Shown here one piece after another: positions 30,954 to 38,784 of a stretch of DNA of 45,181 nucleotides. The notes under the pieces are model-generated. The model saw only the letters and a list, made by a program, of their open reading frames with translations. It did no database searches and was not told the DNA's origin. The translations under genes were made by a program, and so were the position numbers. Within the stretch, counting starts at the first letter, position 1. Each line of letters opens with the position of its first letter. Origin of the DNA: Candidatus Parachristensenella avicola. GTDB taxonomy: Bacteria; Bacillota; Clostridia; Christensenellales; UMGS416. The DNA is taken from assembly GCA_904420205.1 (NCBI GenBank), contig CAJFUN010000027.1:1-45181 (forward strand), in the 5' to 3' direction.

Positions 30954-32420
30954 CTAAATTTTGTCTGGGCATATTAGGTAGGGGCAGTCGGCTGCCAGAT
31001 CATGGGGCAATGATTCGCGGACAGACTCCATGACATAGCAGTAATAAGCGGCCGCTGCGGGCCCAACGCCCTGCACATCGCCAGAAGCGATGCAGGACAT
31101 GACGCGCTGATATAGCTGCCGGGTACGAAGGGCTTGTTCGGGAATATAGCGGTAAAAGAGCAGAAACTGCCCCCACTGCAGCATATGCAGCAGCTGCTTG
31201 TAGATCGTGCGAAGGCCAGGAGAAGCGGTATAGCGCAGGATAAATGTATGCCACCAGGTTACCGGATTCGCGTCGTTTTCCATAAAAGCGTTATCCTGCG
31301 CAAGACGGCCGGCCTCTGCGCGGGCGCTGGCCGGAGCGGCGGCAACCGCCTGCGCAAAGATATCCGGGCAGGTAAGCGCCAAAATTTGCAGGGTATAAAG
31401 GTGGTTTATCACACCCTCCCGCAGCGCGGGATGATCGTAGGGCGGTGCGAGTTGGCGGCAGGCGGCAAAAGTGACTTGCGTGCCTTTGCCATTGATGGTG
31501 CGCGCTACGCCCAATTCGTTGAGATAGGCTAGCGCCTTGCGCGCGGTAATTTCCGATACTTGATATTGCTGAGCCATCTGGGCTAGGGAAGGCAGCAGCT
31601 CGCCGTCGCGCAGCTGCCCGTTTGCCATCTGCTCGATCAGCTTTAGCGCAAGATCCATATACAGATGCAAGCGCCCACCGTTGCCGGACCAGGTGAACTC
31701 GATGCTGTGCATTGGAATGCGGCCGCAGGTCATGCCCTCCAAGTGGCGCTTCAGTGTGCGATAGCTCATGCGGTAAAAGCGCATGATGCGCAGCGGCGCA
31801 TCTTCTGCGTCCGGAGCATCCAGGCTCGCGGCGATCTGATAAAAAGCGGCGCGAAGGTCGCCGATTTCCATTTCCGGGCAGGGGTGATCGTGAAAGACCA
31901 TGGACAAAAGCCCTACCCAAAGACGAAGCTTTAAGCGCAAACTATCCAAGATCGGGTTTTTTAGCGTGCCAAGCAACTTGTCGATGACGGAACGCGTCCA
32001 ATATGCCGTGGAGGATAACGCAGCGTCATGCTCGGCTTTTCGGGTCAGCTCCAGAACGGAGCCGCCGCCAGCGCGCCATCGGGCCGCGCCTTCCATGACG
32101 AGACCTGGATACAGGTAGCAGATGCAGTCGCAAAGATCGAGCAGCGCCTCCCCTCGCTCAGCAAGAAGTTCGATCGAATCCTGCGGCTCGTCCCCGCCGG
32201 GAAGACCGATCACAAGCGCCGGCCTGCCCTTTACGCAAGAGATGACCTGGCTGGTTTCCAGCATGCGCAGCACGCGGCGGATGGTCGTAATGCCCACGCC
32301 GTATTGCCGGCAAAGCTGTTGTGCAGTGGGCAGTGAATCCCCAGGCGCCAATTGGCCCTGTTCAATCTGCGCAAGGATGGCTTGGTAGACAAAATGATAG
32401 CGGGAGCGCTCTTTAATCAT
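30954..32420 (-). CDS. Double GntR-type regulator (two wHTH-effector modules)
   Basis: A 488-aa regulator with two GntR winged helices. The first is at residues 6-72 (FVYQAILAQIEQGQLAPGDS and PTAQQLCRQYGVGITTIRRV). The second is at about residues 249-318 (LHLYMDLALKLIEQMANGQL and LAQMAQQYQVSEITARKALA, then GKGTQVTF). Each is followed by a helical region of 150-170 residues that could be an FCD-like ligand domain. The protein thus looks like two GntR regulators in one chain, an arrangement outside the usual 230-aa family pattern. ATG 32420 has AGGAGGG upstream. An AT-rich 250-bp region separates it from the divergent RHH gene. Target genes unknown; the neighbouring salvage genes are candidates. 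Confidence 0.85.
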   Translation of the reverse strand: MIKERSRYHFVYQAILAQIEQGQLAPGDSLPTAQQLCRQYGVGITTIRRVLRMLETSQVISCVKGRPALVIGLPGGDEPQDSIELLAERGEALLDLCDCICYLYPGLVMEGAARWRAGGGSVLELTRKAEHDAALSSTAYWTRSVIDKLLGTLKNPILDSLRLKLRLWVGLLSMVFHDHPCPEMEIGDLRAAFYQIAASLDAPDAEDAPLRIMRFYRMSYRTLKRHLEGMTCGRIPMHSIEFTWSGNGGRLHLYMDLALKLIEQMANGQLRDGELLPSLAQMAQQYQVSEITARKALAYLNELGVARTINGKGTQVTFAACRQLAPPYDHPALREGVINHLYTLQILALTCPDIFAQAVAAAPASARAEAGRLAQDNAFMENDANPVTWWHTFILRYTASPGLRTIYKQLLHMLQWGQFLLFYRYIPEQALRTRQLYQRVMSCIASGDVQGVGPAAAAYYCYVMESVRESLPHDLAADCPYLICPDKI

Positions 32421-32567
32421 GGAACGGCCCTCCTGAGTATACCCTGTAACTTTTTCTTCATTATAGCGCAAAAATGGTGTTGCTCACAGAAAATAAGCAA
32501 AATTATATGAAGAATAAATTTTGTTGAGAGCTTTAATGCATTTTGTCAATAAATATCAATATAAATC

Positions 32568-32596
32568 TTGTTGTGCTTAAGATTCTGTGATAAGAT
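32568..32596 (+). promoter_or_regulatory. Promoter of the RHH gene in an AT-rich divergent region
   Basis: TTGTTG (32568-32573) and TAAGAT (32591-32596), spacer 17 bp. The whole 32421-32674 stretch is much richer in A+T than the flanks and holds only regulatory DNA for the divergent GntR and RHH genes. It also has two imperfect copies of a GTTTGAC/CGTTGAC word near 32627-32652. Confidence 0.45.
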
Positions 32597-32674
32597 ATAG
32601 CCATATAATCAAGGATGATGTTAACGTTTGACAAATCATAAGCGTTGACCTTCTATAGAGAGGAGTAGACAAGC

Positions 32675-32881
32675 GTGAGTCAGGAAGAAAAAATCATAGA
32701 GCTGGCCAGGAAGGACGAAAAGCGCGGCGAAGATAAAACGCGTGTGGTGTCCCTGCGTATGCGTGAGGAGCTGGTGCAGCAGCTGGATGCTCTAAGCCAG
32801 CAGACCAATCGATCCCGAAATGATATTGTGAATTTCCTGGTGCAGTACGGTGTGGACCACTTAAAGATCGTCGACCGCTAA
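32675..32881 (+). CDS. Ribbon-helix-helix (CopG-like) protein
   Basis: A 68-aa DNA-binding protein. After a charged N-terminal extension comes the ribbon RVVSLRMREEL and two helices (VQQLDALSQQTNRSRNDIVN, FLVQYGVDHL) typical of CopG/Arc-type repressors. Such proteins bind DNA as dimers through the beta ribbon. GTG 32675 is the start, with GAGAGGAG about nine bases upstream. No toxin gene lies alongside, so an antitoxin role is not supported. Monocistronic, with its own terminator. It may regulate itself or the divergent GntR gene. Confidence 0.85.
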   Translation: MSQEEKIIELARKDEKRGEDKTRVVSLRMREELVQQLDALSQQTNRSRNDIVNFLVQYGVDHLKIVDR

Positions 32882-32933
32882 AAGAGCGCTCCATTTCTCA
32901 AACGGCTACGGCGCTCTGCGCCCTATCGCCATA

Positions 32934-32958
32934 AACCGCTTAAAAGAGCGGTTTTTTT
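32934..32958 (+). terminator. Intrinsic terminator of the RHH gene
   Basis: AACCGCT-TAAAAG-AGCGGTT followed by T5: a 7-bp stem and clear T-run 50 bases after the RHH stop. Confidence 0.9.
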
Positions 32959-33023
32959 CTTGCCTAAGGAGGAAAAGCTGATAAAAAAGCGTATGATAGA
33001 ACAAGAAAATAAGGAGAAGGCCA

Positions 33024-33713
33024 ATGCAAAGCTATGAATGGAGGGGCTGGCGCTGCTGCATGACCGGTGGCAGGGAGGGGGCCCCTACGACGGTATTCAT
33101 CTTGGGCCATGGAGATACAGCGCTGCTGGAAACGCTCTCGGTGCGCTTTCCAAGTTGCCGGCTCATCGGCGTATACCCGCCGGACTGGAACGACAGCTGC
33201 ACGCCTTGGCCCGCGCCGGGCTTGCGGAAAAAAGATCGGGCTTTCGGCGGCGGCGCCAGTGAGACGCTGTCGTTTCTGGTAGAGCGGTTGTTGCCATGGG
33301 CACGGTCGCTGGAGCCCATTCCAGCATCAGGGCCGCAGCTTATGCTGGCGGGCTATTCTTTGGCAGGGTTAACCTGTTTATACGGACTTTATCAGGGGAT
33401 GCCCTTTGGCCGCTTTGCCAGCCTGTCGGGTTCGCTTTGGTATCCGGGCTGGACGGAATATGCCCTGCGCAGCACGGCCCCCGCCGCGGCCCAAGTCTAT
33501 CTATCGCTGGGCAAGGATGAGCCCCGCTCCCGTCATCCCCTGCTCAGAACCGTAGGCGAAGCTACGGAGACGACGGTGCGGGTGATCCGCGGCCAACTGG
33601 CGCCCGGCCAGGTATGCTTCCAGTGGAATGAAGGCGGGCACTTCGCCGACTATGCCGCACGGTATGAAAGGGCCCTTCGCTGGGCATGGGGAGATATGGC
33701 ATGCGTACATTGA
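33024..33713 (+). CDS. Alpha/beta-fold esterase-like protein
   Basis: A 229-aa alpha/beta hydrolase of the Fes/esterase-D-like type. The nucleophile elbow is AGYSLAGL, the acid may be in SLGKDEPRSRHPLL, and the histidine is NEGGHFADYAARYERAL. A small FILGHGDTALLETL motif begins the fold. No signal peptide is present, so it acts in the cytosol. AAGGAG precedes ATG 33024. Its last codons overlap the start of the next gene (flavoprotein), so both are translated together. The substrate is unknown; siderophore or acyl esters are typical of relatives. Confidence 0.8.
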   Translation: MQSYEWRGWRCCMTGGREGAPTTVFILGHGDTALLETLSVRFPSCRLIGVYPPDWNDSCTPWPAPGLRKKDRAFGGGASETLSFLVERLLPWARSLEPIPASGPQLMLAGYSLAGLTCLYGLYQGMPFGRFASLSGSLWYPGWTEYALRSTAPAAAQVYLSLGKDEPRSRHPLLRTVGEATETTVRVIRGQLAPGQVCFQWNEGGHFADYAARYERALRWAWGDMACVH

Positions 33714-34276
33714 TTTTATACGGCTCTCCCCACGGAAGTAAGGGAGATACGGCAGCCTTGGTGGCAGCCTTTTGCGCCCGGGTGGGGGGCGATTTTGACT
33801 GGGTGGACGCTTACCGGGCGGATATCAGCCCATGCGTGGACTGCCGAGCTTGCTGGCAAGGGGACGGATGCGCAATCAAGGACGGCATGACGGAAGTATA
33901 CCGCCGGATTGCAGACAGCGACGCAGTCGTGATCGCATCGCCAGTATACTTTTCTTTGTTAACCGGGCCGCTGTTATCCGTGGGCAGCCGGCTGCAGGCT
34001 TTTTATGCGGCCGCCCGCTTTCGGGGCGTGCGCCTTGCGGGCAAGCCTAAGGCGGGCGCTGTGCTGCTGGCCGGCGGTGGGGACGGCGCCTGCACTCCGG
34101 CGCTGCAGGCGGCACGATGTCTGCTGAAGCAGGCAGGCGCAGAATATATTGGATACGCCGCCTCGCTGGGCACGGACAGCATCCCAGCACGAGAGGATCC
34201 GGCGGCCCTTAGGCAGGTTGCCGATTTGGCCAGAGCGGTCAAGGACTGGGCAGCACGGCGGACAGATATCCGATGA
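33701..34276 (+). CDS. Iron-sulfur flavoprotein-like NAD(P)H oxidoreductase (third copy)
   Basis: A 191-aa flavodoxin-fold reductase. It has FMN loop LYGSPHGSKGDTAALV, second loop ASPVYFSLLTGPLLSVGSRL, and cysteines 45, 48, 51 and 57 in CX2CX2CX5C, the Isf-type motif shared with two proteins of the MerR operon. ATG 33701 has GGGGAG seven bases upstream; the earlier TTG/ATG choices lack spacing. It overlaps the esterase gene by 13 bases. The long C-terminal part differs from the operon copies, so it is not a recent duplicate. Confidence 0.88.
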   Translation: MRTLILYGSPHGSKGDTAALVAAFCARVGGDFDWVDAYRADISPCVDCRACWQGDGCAIKDGMTEVYRRIADSDAVVIASPVYFSLLTGPLLSVGSRLQAFYAAARFRGVRLAGKPKAGAVLLAGGGDGACTPALQAARCLLKQAGAEYIGYAASLGTDSIPAREDPAALRQVADLARAVKDWAARRTDIR

Positions 34277-34325
34277 GAAAACAAAACAACCGGCGTTTAC
34301 CTAAAACGCCGGTTGTTTTGTTTTC
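34277..34325. terminator. Bidirectional terminator between convergent genes
   Basis: A perfect 22-bp inverted repeat (34277-34298 with 34304-34325) and 5-nt loop. The outer part is A-rich on the left arm and T-rich on the right (TTGTTTTGTTTTC), so it can end transcription in both directions between the flavoprotein and the glycosidase gene. Confidence 0.95.
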
Positions 34326-34341
34326 CCTAAAGAGCGGATCT

Positions 34342-35538
34342 TTACGGCTCATCCAGCTGCAAGCTGCCGCTGCCGGAGCAAATTCGCTGCATCACTTTTG
34401 CCTTGTTCCGAGGCGCATAGTGGTCTTGCCGTTCGCCGAAAAGGCCAAAATATACCTCCATCAGCCCACCAATCTGCCCGGGATCCGTATGCTGGAGCAT
34501 GGAACGCTGCATCAGCAGGCGAAAGGTATGGATGGTTTTAATATACGGAAGACGCCGCGCGGCTAGATCAAATACTTGTTCCAGCAGGGCGGCCTGCTTC
34601 TGCTCCCAACCAGGCAGGCCGCAGTCAGAAAAGCCAAATTCTGTAATCAATACCTTTTTGTGGCCGTCTCCATGGCGGGCCATAACGCCATAGGCAGCAT
34701 CGTTAACCGAAACCCACAGCCCATCAGCCTGCTCCTCGGGGATGTATTCGCATTGCGCTGGGTAAGCATCCTGGATCCGCTTGGGATTCATCTGGGTTTC
34801 CATATAGGGATGCCAAGCCAAAAGATCAAAATAGTCATCCGTGCGATCGGACCAGAATTGCCCGCTGTGGATACGCTGATAGACGCGCTCCAGCGCGGTC
34901 GCTATGCCATAGCCACGCGGTACACAGGCAGGCAGATCCCCGCCTAAATCGGGTATGGACAGCGTAGGGGAGAAGCTGACAACTTTGGCCTGCGGATTTC
35001 CCTGGCGGATGCCCCGAGCGGCAAAATACATGAGATCTACCGCAATATCCATCTTTTCATCGGCGGTAAAGCCCGGCTGGCCGTATCGCCAGCCGACGGG
35101 GTGCAGGAAAATATCAGCATTCCATTCGTTGCCCACTTCCCACTGGGTTACTTGGGGAAAAAGAGCGGATAAAGTGACCCAAGAACGCTCCCAGAGCGCA
35201 AGCGTGCGCATATATAGGCTGTCGGGAGCAAGGTCGCGGGGATACATTTCGCCGTTTCCAGCGCGCAAGGGGTTGCCGGCTAAATACCAATCGTGATTCA
35301 TGCCGGTAATCTCCCGATCCTGAGCCCGATGCAGATCCAGCACACGGGTGTAGGCGGCGACGGCGTCAGGCCGGGGCGTAGCGGGATCAGCCAGAAGCTG
35401 AGGAATATGCATCCATTCCCTAACCGCGGTAAAGCCGACGCGGCGCATGAGCTCTACAGCGGCCAGCGGATCGATTTCCCCGGATAATCCCCGGGCAGCA
35501 ACTGGCTCGCCAATGCCAAATAAACGGTTTGCTTCCAT
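34342..35538 (-). CDS. Clan GH-A glycoside hydrolase-like protein
   Basis: A 398-aa TIM-barrel protein with the two catalytic glutamates of clan A glycosidases. The acid/base is in QWEVGNEWN and the nucleophile in VLITEFGFSD. The N-terminal part (FGIGEPVAARGLSGE, VGFTAVREWMHIP) and HPYMETQMN fit the same barrel; the precise family (GH39- or GH5-like) cannot be fixed by eye. No signal peptide, so it acts on imported small glycosides. AGGAGG precedes ATG 35538. It follows the second glycosidase by 25 bases and is last in a four-gene operon with the split ChrA transporter. Confidence 0.8.
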   Translation of the reverse strand: MEANRLFGIGEPVAARGLSGEIDPLAAVELMRRVGFTAVREWMHIPQLLADPATPRPDAVAAYTRVLDLHRAQDREITGMNHDWYLAGNPLRAGNGEMYPRDLAPDSLYMRTLALWERSWVTLSALFPQVTQWEVGNEWNADIFLHPVGWRYGQPGFTADEKMDIAVDLMYFAARGIRQGNPQAKVVSFSPTLSIPDLGGDLPACVPRGYGIATALERVYQRIHSGQFWSDRTDDYFDLLAWHPYMETQMNPKRIQDAYPAQCEYIPEEQADGLWVSVNDAAYGVMARHGDGHKKVLITEFGFSDCGLPGWEQKQAALLEQVFDLAARRLPYIKTIHTFRLLMQRSMLQHTDPGQIGGLMEVYFGLFGERQDHYAPRNKAKVMQRICSGSGSLQLDEP

Positions 35539-35563
35539 GCTGCGCCTCCTGATTTGGATAGAA

Positions 35564-37006
35564 TTAGATGACCGTTACGTCGGGACAAAGCATGACTTTG
35601 CCCACCATATCCGCCTGATCGGGATCCCACAGCGCTTCACCCAAAAGCGCGACGGCGGCAGGCAGCGACGCTTCCAGCATACCGTCCTCTGCCAGCGCGG
35701 TCAACGTGGTACGGCGATTGGGCAAATCCCGAAGCAGCCGGACAAAGTCCTGCAGAAGCGGAAGCTGCTTCATCCAGCAGGGATTGGCCTGCTTCCAAAA
35801 GTAGGCCTGGTGGCGAGCGCGTTCCGCACGCCAGACAGGGTCGGTTTCGCCCAGAAGGAACGGCCCCTTCTGATGCTCAAAATGGGGCCAGTCCAAGCAG
35901 ACCATGGCTTTTAGCACGGCCCCAAAATCTTCGCCGCCCCGCAGCGTAGCAATTTTCCGTGTGAAGGCCAGCGTGGCCTTGGGGTCGTCGCTTTTGCGGG
36001 GGTCGTAATGGTAGGGGAAGCCGCCGCAATCCTCCCAGGTAATATTGACCCGGGGATCAACGGAAGCGATCTGCTCAAGCCGGTCGTTCACACTGGTAGC
36101 ATGCAGGCCAAATTGAATCCAGAGGTTGGGATGGCGCTCCAGCAGCTTGCCCGCGATAGCGTTCACCCACTGGCTGGCCAGGGCGGCAATGGAATGCCCA
36201 TCGATTTCCTTATCGCTGGTTTCCGTAAAGATCTGGAAATAAACGCCGTCGCCACCCGCGGGCAGATATTGGTGCTCATAGGTTTCGATGACCCGCTGCG
36301 TCCATTCGGCCAGCGCCTCTTGGTCGCCGGGATGCACGGTTTCCCCCCAGCACCAGGTAAAGCCCCAAATGAGCTTAACGCCGCGCGAATGGGCATATGC
36401 GACAACCTCCGGGGCGTTAATGGGAACAAAATCGTTCCAAAGGATCAGCGTGTTGAGCTTGGCGCGAGTCATGTTGTCAATAAAACCACGATAATCATAG
36501 ACCGTGTGCCCCCAGCACCATATCCCACGATTTTCGATGGCGGGCGACGAAGCTTTGCCCCAAGGATCCAACGGATGCTCCAGCGGATTGGGCCGGATCT
36601 TCACCCAATACTGTCCGGCATAGCGGCGTGCCGCCAAGTATTCATGCTCCAGGTCACGAACGCCGTACAGCACGCCTGACGCATCATAGCCTAAGATGAC
36701 AATGGCGTCCCGATCAGGACGATAGGGGCTCCTTCCGACGTATAGACAGTATCCCTCGGTCCGGGTAGGCGGGGTGAGAAAACCCTGTTCAACAAGGCGG
36801 GCCAGATGAGGATTGCTTTCGCATGTACCGATCAGCACGGCGTCGCAGTCAACATCCGGGGCCTGCTGCGGGCCATAGGCGGTTAGCACATAAGGCAGAT
36901 GCTGCTGAAGCGCGGCGTAAAGCTGCGTAAGGGCATAGCCTTCAGGCCCCCGGGTGGAGCCATAGTATAGCTGATAGCGCCGGGAGCCGTGGGAAACAGC
37001 GTCCAT
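35564..37006 (-). CDS. Glycosidase-like TIM-barrel protein with GH20/GH67-type N-terminal domain
   Basis: A 480-aa cytosolic protein. Residues 1-130 form the alpha/beta N-terminal domain found ahead of GH20, GH67 and GH84 barrels (AVLIGTCESNPHLARLVEQG, then VILGYDASGVLYGVRDLEHE). The barrel begins with NRGIWCWGHTVYDYRGFIDN and NTLILWNDFVPI, with tryptophan-rich WGFTWCWGETVH and a possible catalytic FTETSDKEIDG and ITWEDCGGFPYHYDP. The exact family is not recognisable by eye. ATG 37006 has AAAGGAGG nine bases upstream; TTG 37015 would be too close. It lies 15 bases downstream of the ChrA half-genes and is co-transcribed with them. Confidence 0.75.
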   Translation of the reverse strand: MDAVSHGSRRYQLYYGSTRGPEGYALTQLYAALQQHLPYVLTAYGPQQAPDVDCDAVLIGTCESNPHLARLVEQGFLTPPTRTEGYCLYVGRSPYRPDRDAIVILGYDASGVLYGVRDLEHEYLAARRYAGQYWVKIRPNPLEHPLDPWGKASSPAIENRGIWCWGHTVYDYRGFIDNMTRAKLNTLILWNDFVPINAPEVVAYAHSRGVKLIWGFTWCWGETVHPGDQEALAEWTQRVIETYEHQYLPAGGDGVYFQIFTETSDKEIDGHSIAALASQWVNAIAGKLLERHPNLWIQFGLHATSVNDRLEQIASVDPRVNITWEDCGGFPYHYDPRKSDDPKATLAFTRKIATLRGGEDFGAVLKAMVCLDWPHFEHQKGPFLLGETDPVWRAERARHQAYFWKQANPCWMKQLPLLQDFVRLLRDLPNRRTTLTALAEDGMLEASLPAAVALLGEALWDPDQADMVGKVMLCPDVTVI

Positions 37007-37021
37007 AGAAATCAACCTCCT

Positions 37022-37561
37022 TTATGGAATAAGAATCATCCCAAGCACTGCGGAAAGGCCGATGACAGCGGGAATAGGAAATTTGAAACGAATGAGCGCA
37101 AAGGTGCACAGGATGCCAATCAGGGCGCTTTGCCAGCTGAAAGCCCATGCAGGCGCATAACTTTCCAGAGCCAAGGTGACCATGGAAGCCAGGATCATGC
37201 CGAAGCAGACCGGGCGGATTCCCCGCATCAAGCGGCCCATCACGGGGCTGTCCTTAAAGCGCTGAAGCATCAGCGCCGCCAGCAGGCACAGCGTCAAAGA
37301 AGGGGTAAGCACACCCAAGGTCGCCACTAGGGAGCCTAGATTCCCTCCGGCGTGGATGCCCGCGAAGGTGGCGCAATTCACGCCCAGCGAACCGGGCGTC
37401 ATCTCGGCGATGGCTACGATATCGGAAACCTGGGCGCTGGTCAGCCATCCATGGCTGAGCATTTCTTCATGGATCAGCGGCACCATGCTTAGACCGCCGA
37501 AGCTTAAAAAGCCGATTTTTACAAAGCAGAGGTATAGATCAAGAAACAGCATCTTTTCCAC
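37022..37561 (-). CDS. Chromate-transporter (ChrA) family half-protein, second subunit
   Basis: A 179-aa membrane protein with the ChrA half-domain: LDLYLCFVKIGFLSFGGLSM, then VAIAEMTPGSLGVNCATFAG, and four to six hydrophobic helices. Full ChrA has two such halves in one chain; here each is a separate gene overlapping by 23 bases, as in short-chain ChrA pairs. Such pairs pump anions such as chromate or sulfate in known cases, but real substrates are often unknown. In this operon two glycosidases follow, which makes simple chromate export an incomplete explanation. The ATG at 37561 lies inside the end of the first half-gene. Confidence 0.88.
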   Translation of the reverse strand: MEKMLFLDLYLCFVKIGFLSFGGLSMVPLIHEEMLSHGWLTSAQVSDIVAIAEMTPGSLGVNCATFAGIHAGGNLGSLVATLGVLTPSLTLCLLAALMLQRFKDSPVMGRLMRGIRPVCFGMILASMVTLALESYAPAWAFSWQSALIGILCTFALIRFKFPIPAVIGLSAVLGMILIP

Positions 37562-38099
37562 CTCCCCGGATCAGTAGGCCTGCCGCCGCGCCCAGCAAGA
37601 TGATGAGCATATTGTTCATGGTGGTAAAAAGGCACAAACACAGAGCAGCCGCCGCCAGGAACCAGCCAAGCTTTTCCGCCAGCGCCGCGGACCTAAGCTT
37701 GAGGGCGGCCGCCAGGATAATGGGCGCAACAGCCGCACGCACGCCCGCCATGGCCCGGGCCACCAAGGGAAGATCCTTAAAAGCATCGTAGAAGTAAGTC
37801 ACCAGCGTCAGCACAAGAATGGAGGGGAGGCTCAACCCGATGAGGGCGGCAAAGACGCCGCCTAACTTCCCCACACGATACCCAAAGAGCACCGAGATAT
37901 TCGCGATCATAATGCCGGGCAGCGAACGCCCTACGGACACCATATCCAGCAGCTCCTCTTCGGTAACCCAGCGGCGTTTGTCGACAAACTCGTTCTGCAT
38001 CTGCGTTACGATGCTCCAGCCGCCGCCAAAGGTGAAAAGTCCGATTTTGAAAAACTGGCAAAACAGGGTCGTGATGCATTTCAATCGTTCGCTGCGCAA
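37539..38099 (-). CDS. Chromate-transporter (ChrA) family half-protein, first subunit
   Basis: A 186-aa membrane protein and partner of the following half. FFKIGLFTFGGGWSIVTQMQ and MVSVGRSLPGIMIANISVLF are the matching signature blocks. The rest is helical (LIGLSLPSILVLTLVTYFYD, and a C-terminal helix around FLAAAALCLCLFTTMN). The start is TTG 38097-38099 with GAGGAGG eight bases upstream; no in-frame ATG has a ribosome site. First gene of the operon with the second half and two glycosidases. Its start overlaps the end of an upstream HD pseudogene. Confidence 0.88.
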   Translation of the reverse strand: MRSERLKCITTLFCQFFKIGLFTFGGGWSIVTQMQNEFVDKRRWVTEEELLDMVSVGRSLPGIMIANISVLFGYRVGKLGGVFAALIGLSLPSILVLTLVTYFYDAFKDLPLVARAMAGVRAAVAPIILAAALKLRSAALAEKLGWFLAAAALCLCLFTTMNNMLIILLGAAAGLLIRGGGKDAVS

Positions 38100-38750
38100 G
38101 GATTTAACCTCCTCTGTGATGGGTTGTTGGAAAAACTGGGCTGAGCGGGCGCGTTTTGGCCAGGAACGGCCGGAAGCAGCAGGCTGTGTGGCGAAAGGAT
38201 CATACCGAGATCCATTACATCTTCGATATAAGCCAGCGACGCATGCGCCGGTAAACGGTCAAGGGCGGCGCTGATAGCCTGAAAAAAGGGCGGAATTCCC
38301 CCTCGATCCCAGGCTAGCTTATCCGCTAGAAAAAACAGCATGTCTGCTATGGAGGGATTGGGCTTTAGCGTGGTATGGCAGCGGACTGCCGAGCGCATAT
38401 ATGAATTGGTTACCGATCAAAGCGCCTGCGCCTTATCGGCGGATACCTGCTGATGCAGTAGGTAGGGATGGGCCCGCTCAGCGGGATCCAGATCCAACTT
38501 TGGGAAGCGGCATATGTAAGCATCCGGCTGGGCGTCAGCACGGCGGAAATATCGTGCAGACATGGGGCGTTACTGGACAAGGGGGAGAGGCATCCCAAAC
38601 GCCAGGCCGGCGCCATAGCCTGCTGCATCACCTATCGGCAATGCCTTGCAGCGGCCTGCCATGCGAAAGTAGGAAAGATTCGCAGTCTGCCTGAAGCCGG
38701 CCGGCGTAAGGCGGCTGATGCAGATGGGGAAAAACGGCAAGTTGAATCAT
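38081..38750 (-). pseudogene. HD-domain hydrolase (YqeK-like) pseudogene
   Basis: At least three minus-strand frames must be joined to give one protein. A start-like segment CESFLLSHGRPLQGIADR lies upstream. LHDISAVLTPSRMLTYAASQ carries the HD motif. LDPAERAHPYLLHQQVSADK follows. MRSAVRCHTTLKPNPSIADM with FFLADKLAWDRGGIPPFF is the C-terminal half. This order matches HD-superfamily hydrolases related to the Ap4A phosphatase YqeK. Several frameshifts and stops show real decay, unlike the single A6 breaks elsewhere in the window. The last codons overlap the ChrA start. Confidence 0.75.
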
Positions 38751-38784
38751 GGAACGCTTCCGCTAAAAGGCGGGCCCTGCAGCG

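Noticed and set aside
30041..31033. 330-aa plus-strand frame opposite the PHP phosphatase
   Set aside because: The minus-strand frame has clear metal-binding motifs and a ribosome site; the plus frame has neither.
32675..32881. RHH protein as antitoxin of a toxin-antitoxin pair
   Set aside because: A terminator follows it directly and no small toxin-like gene lies on either side.
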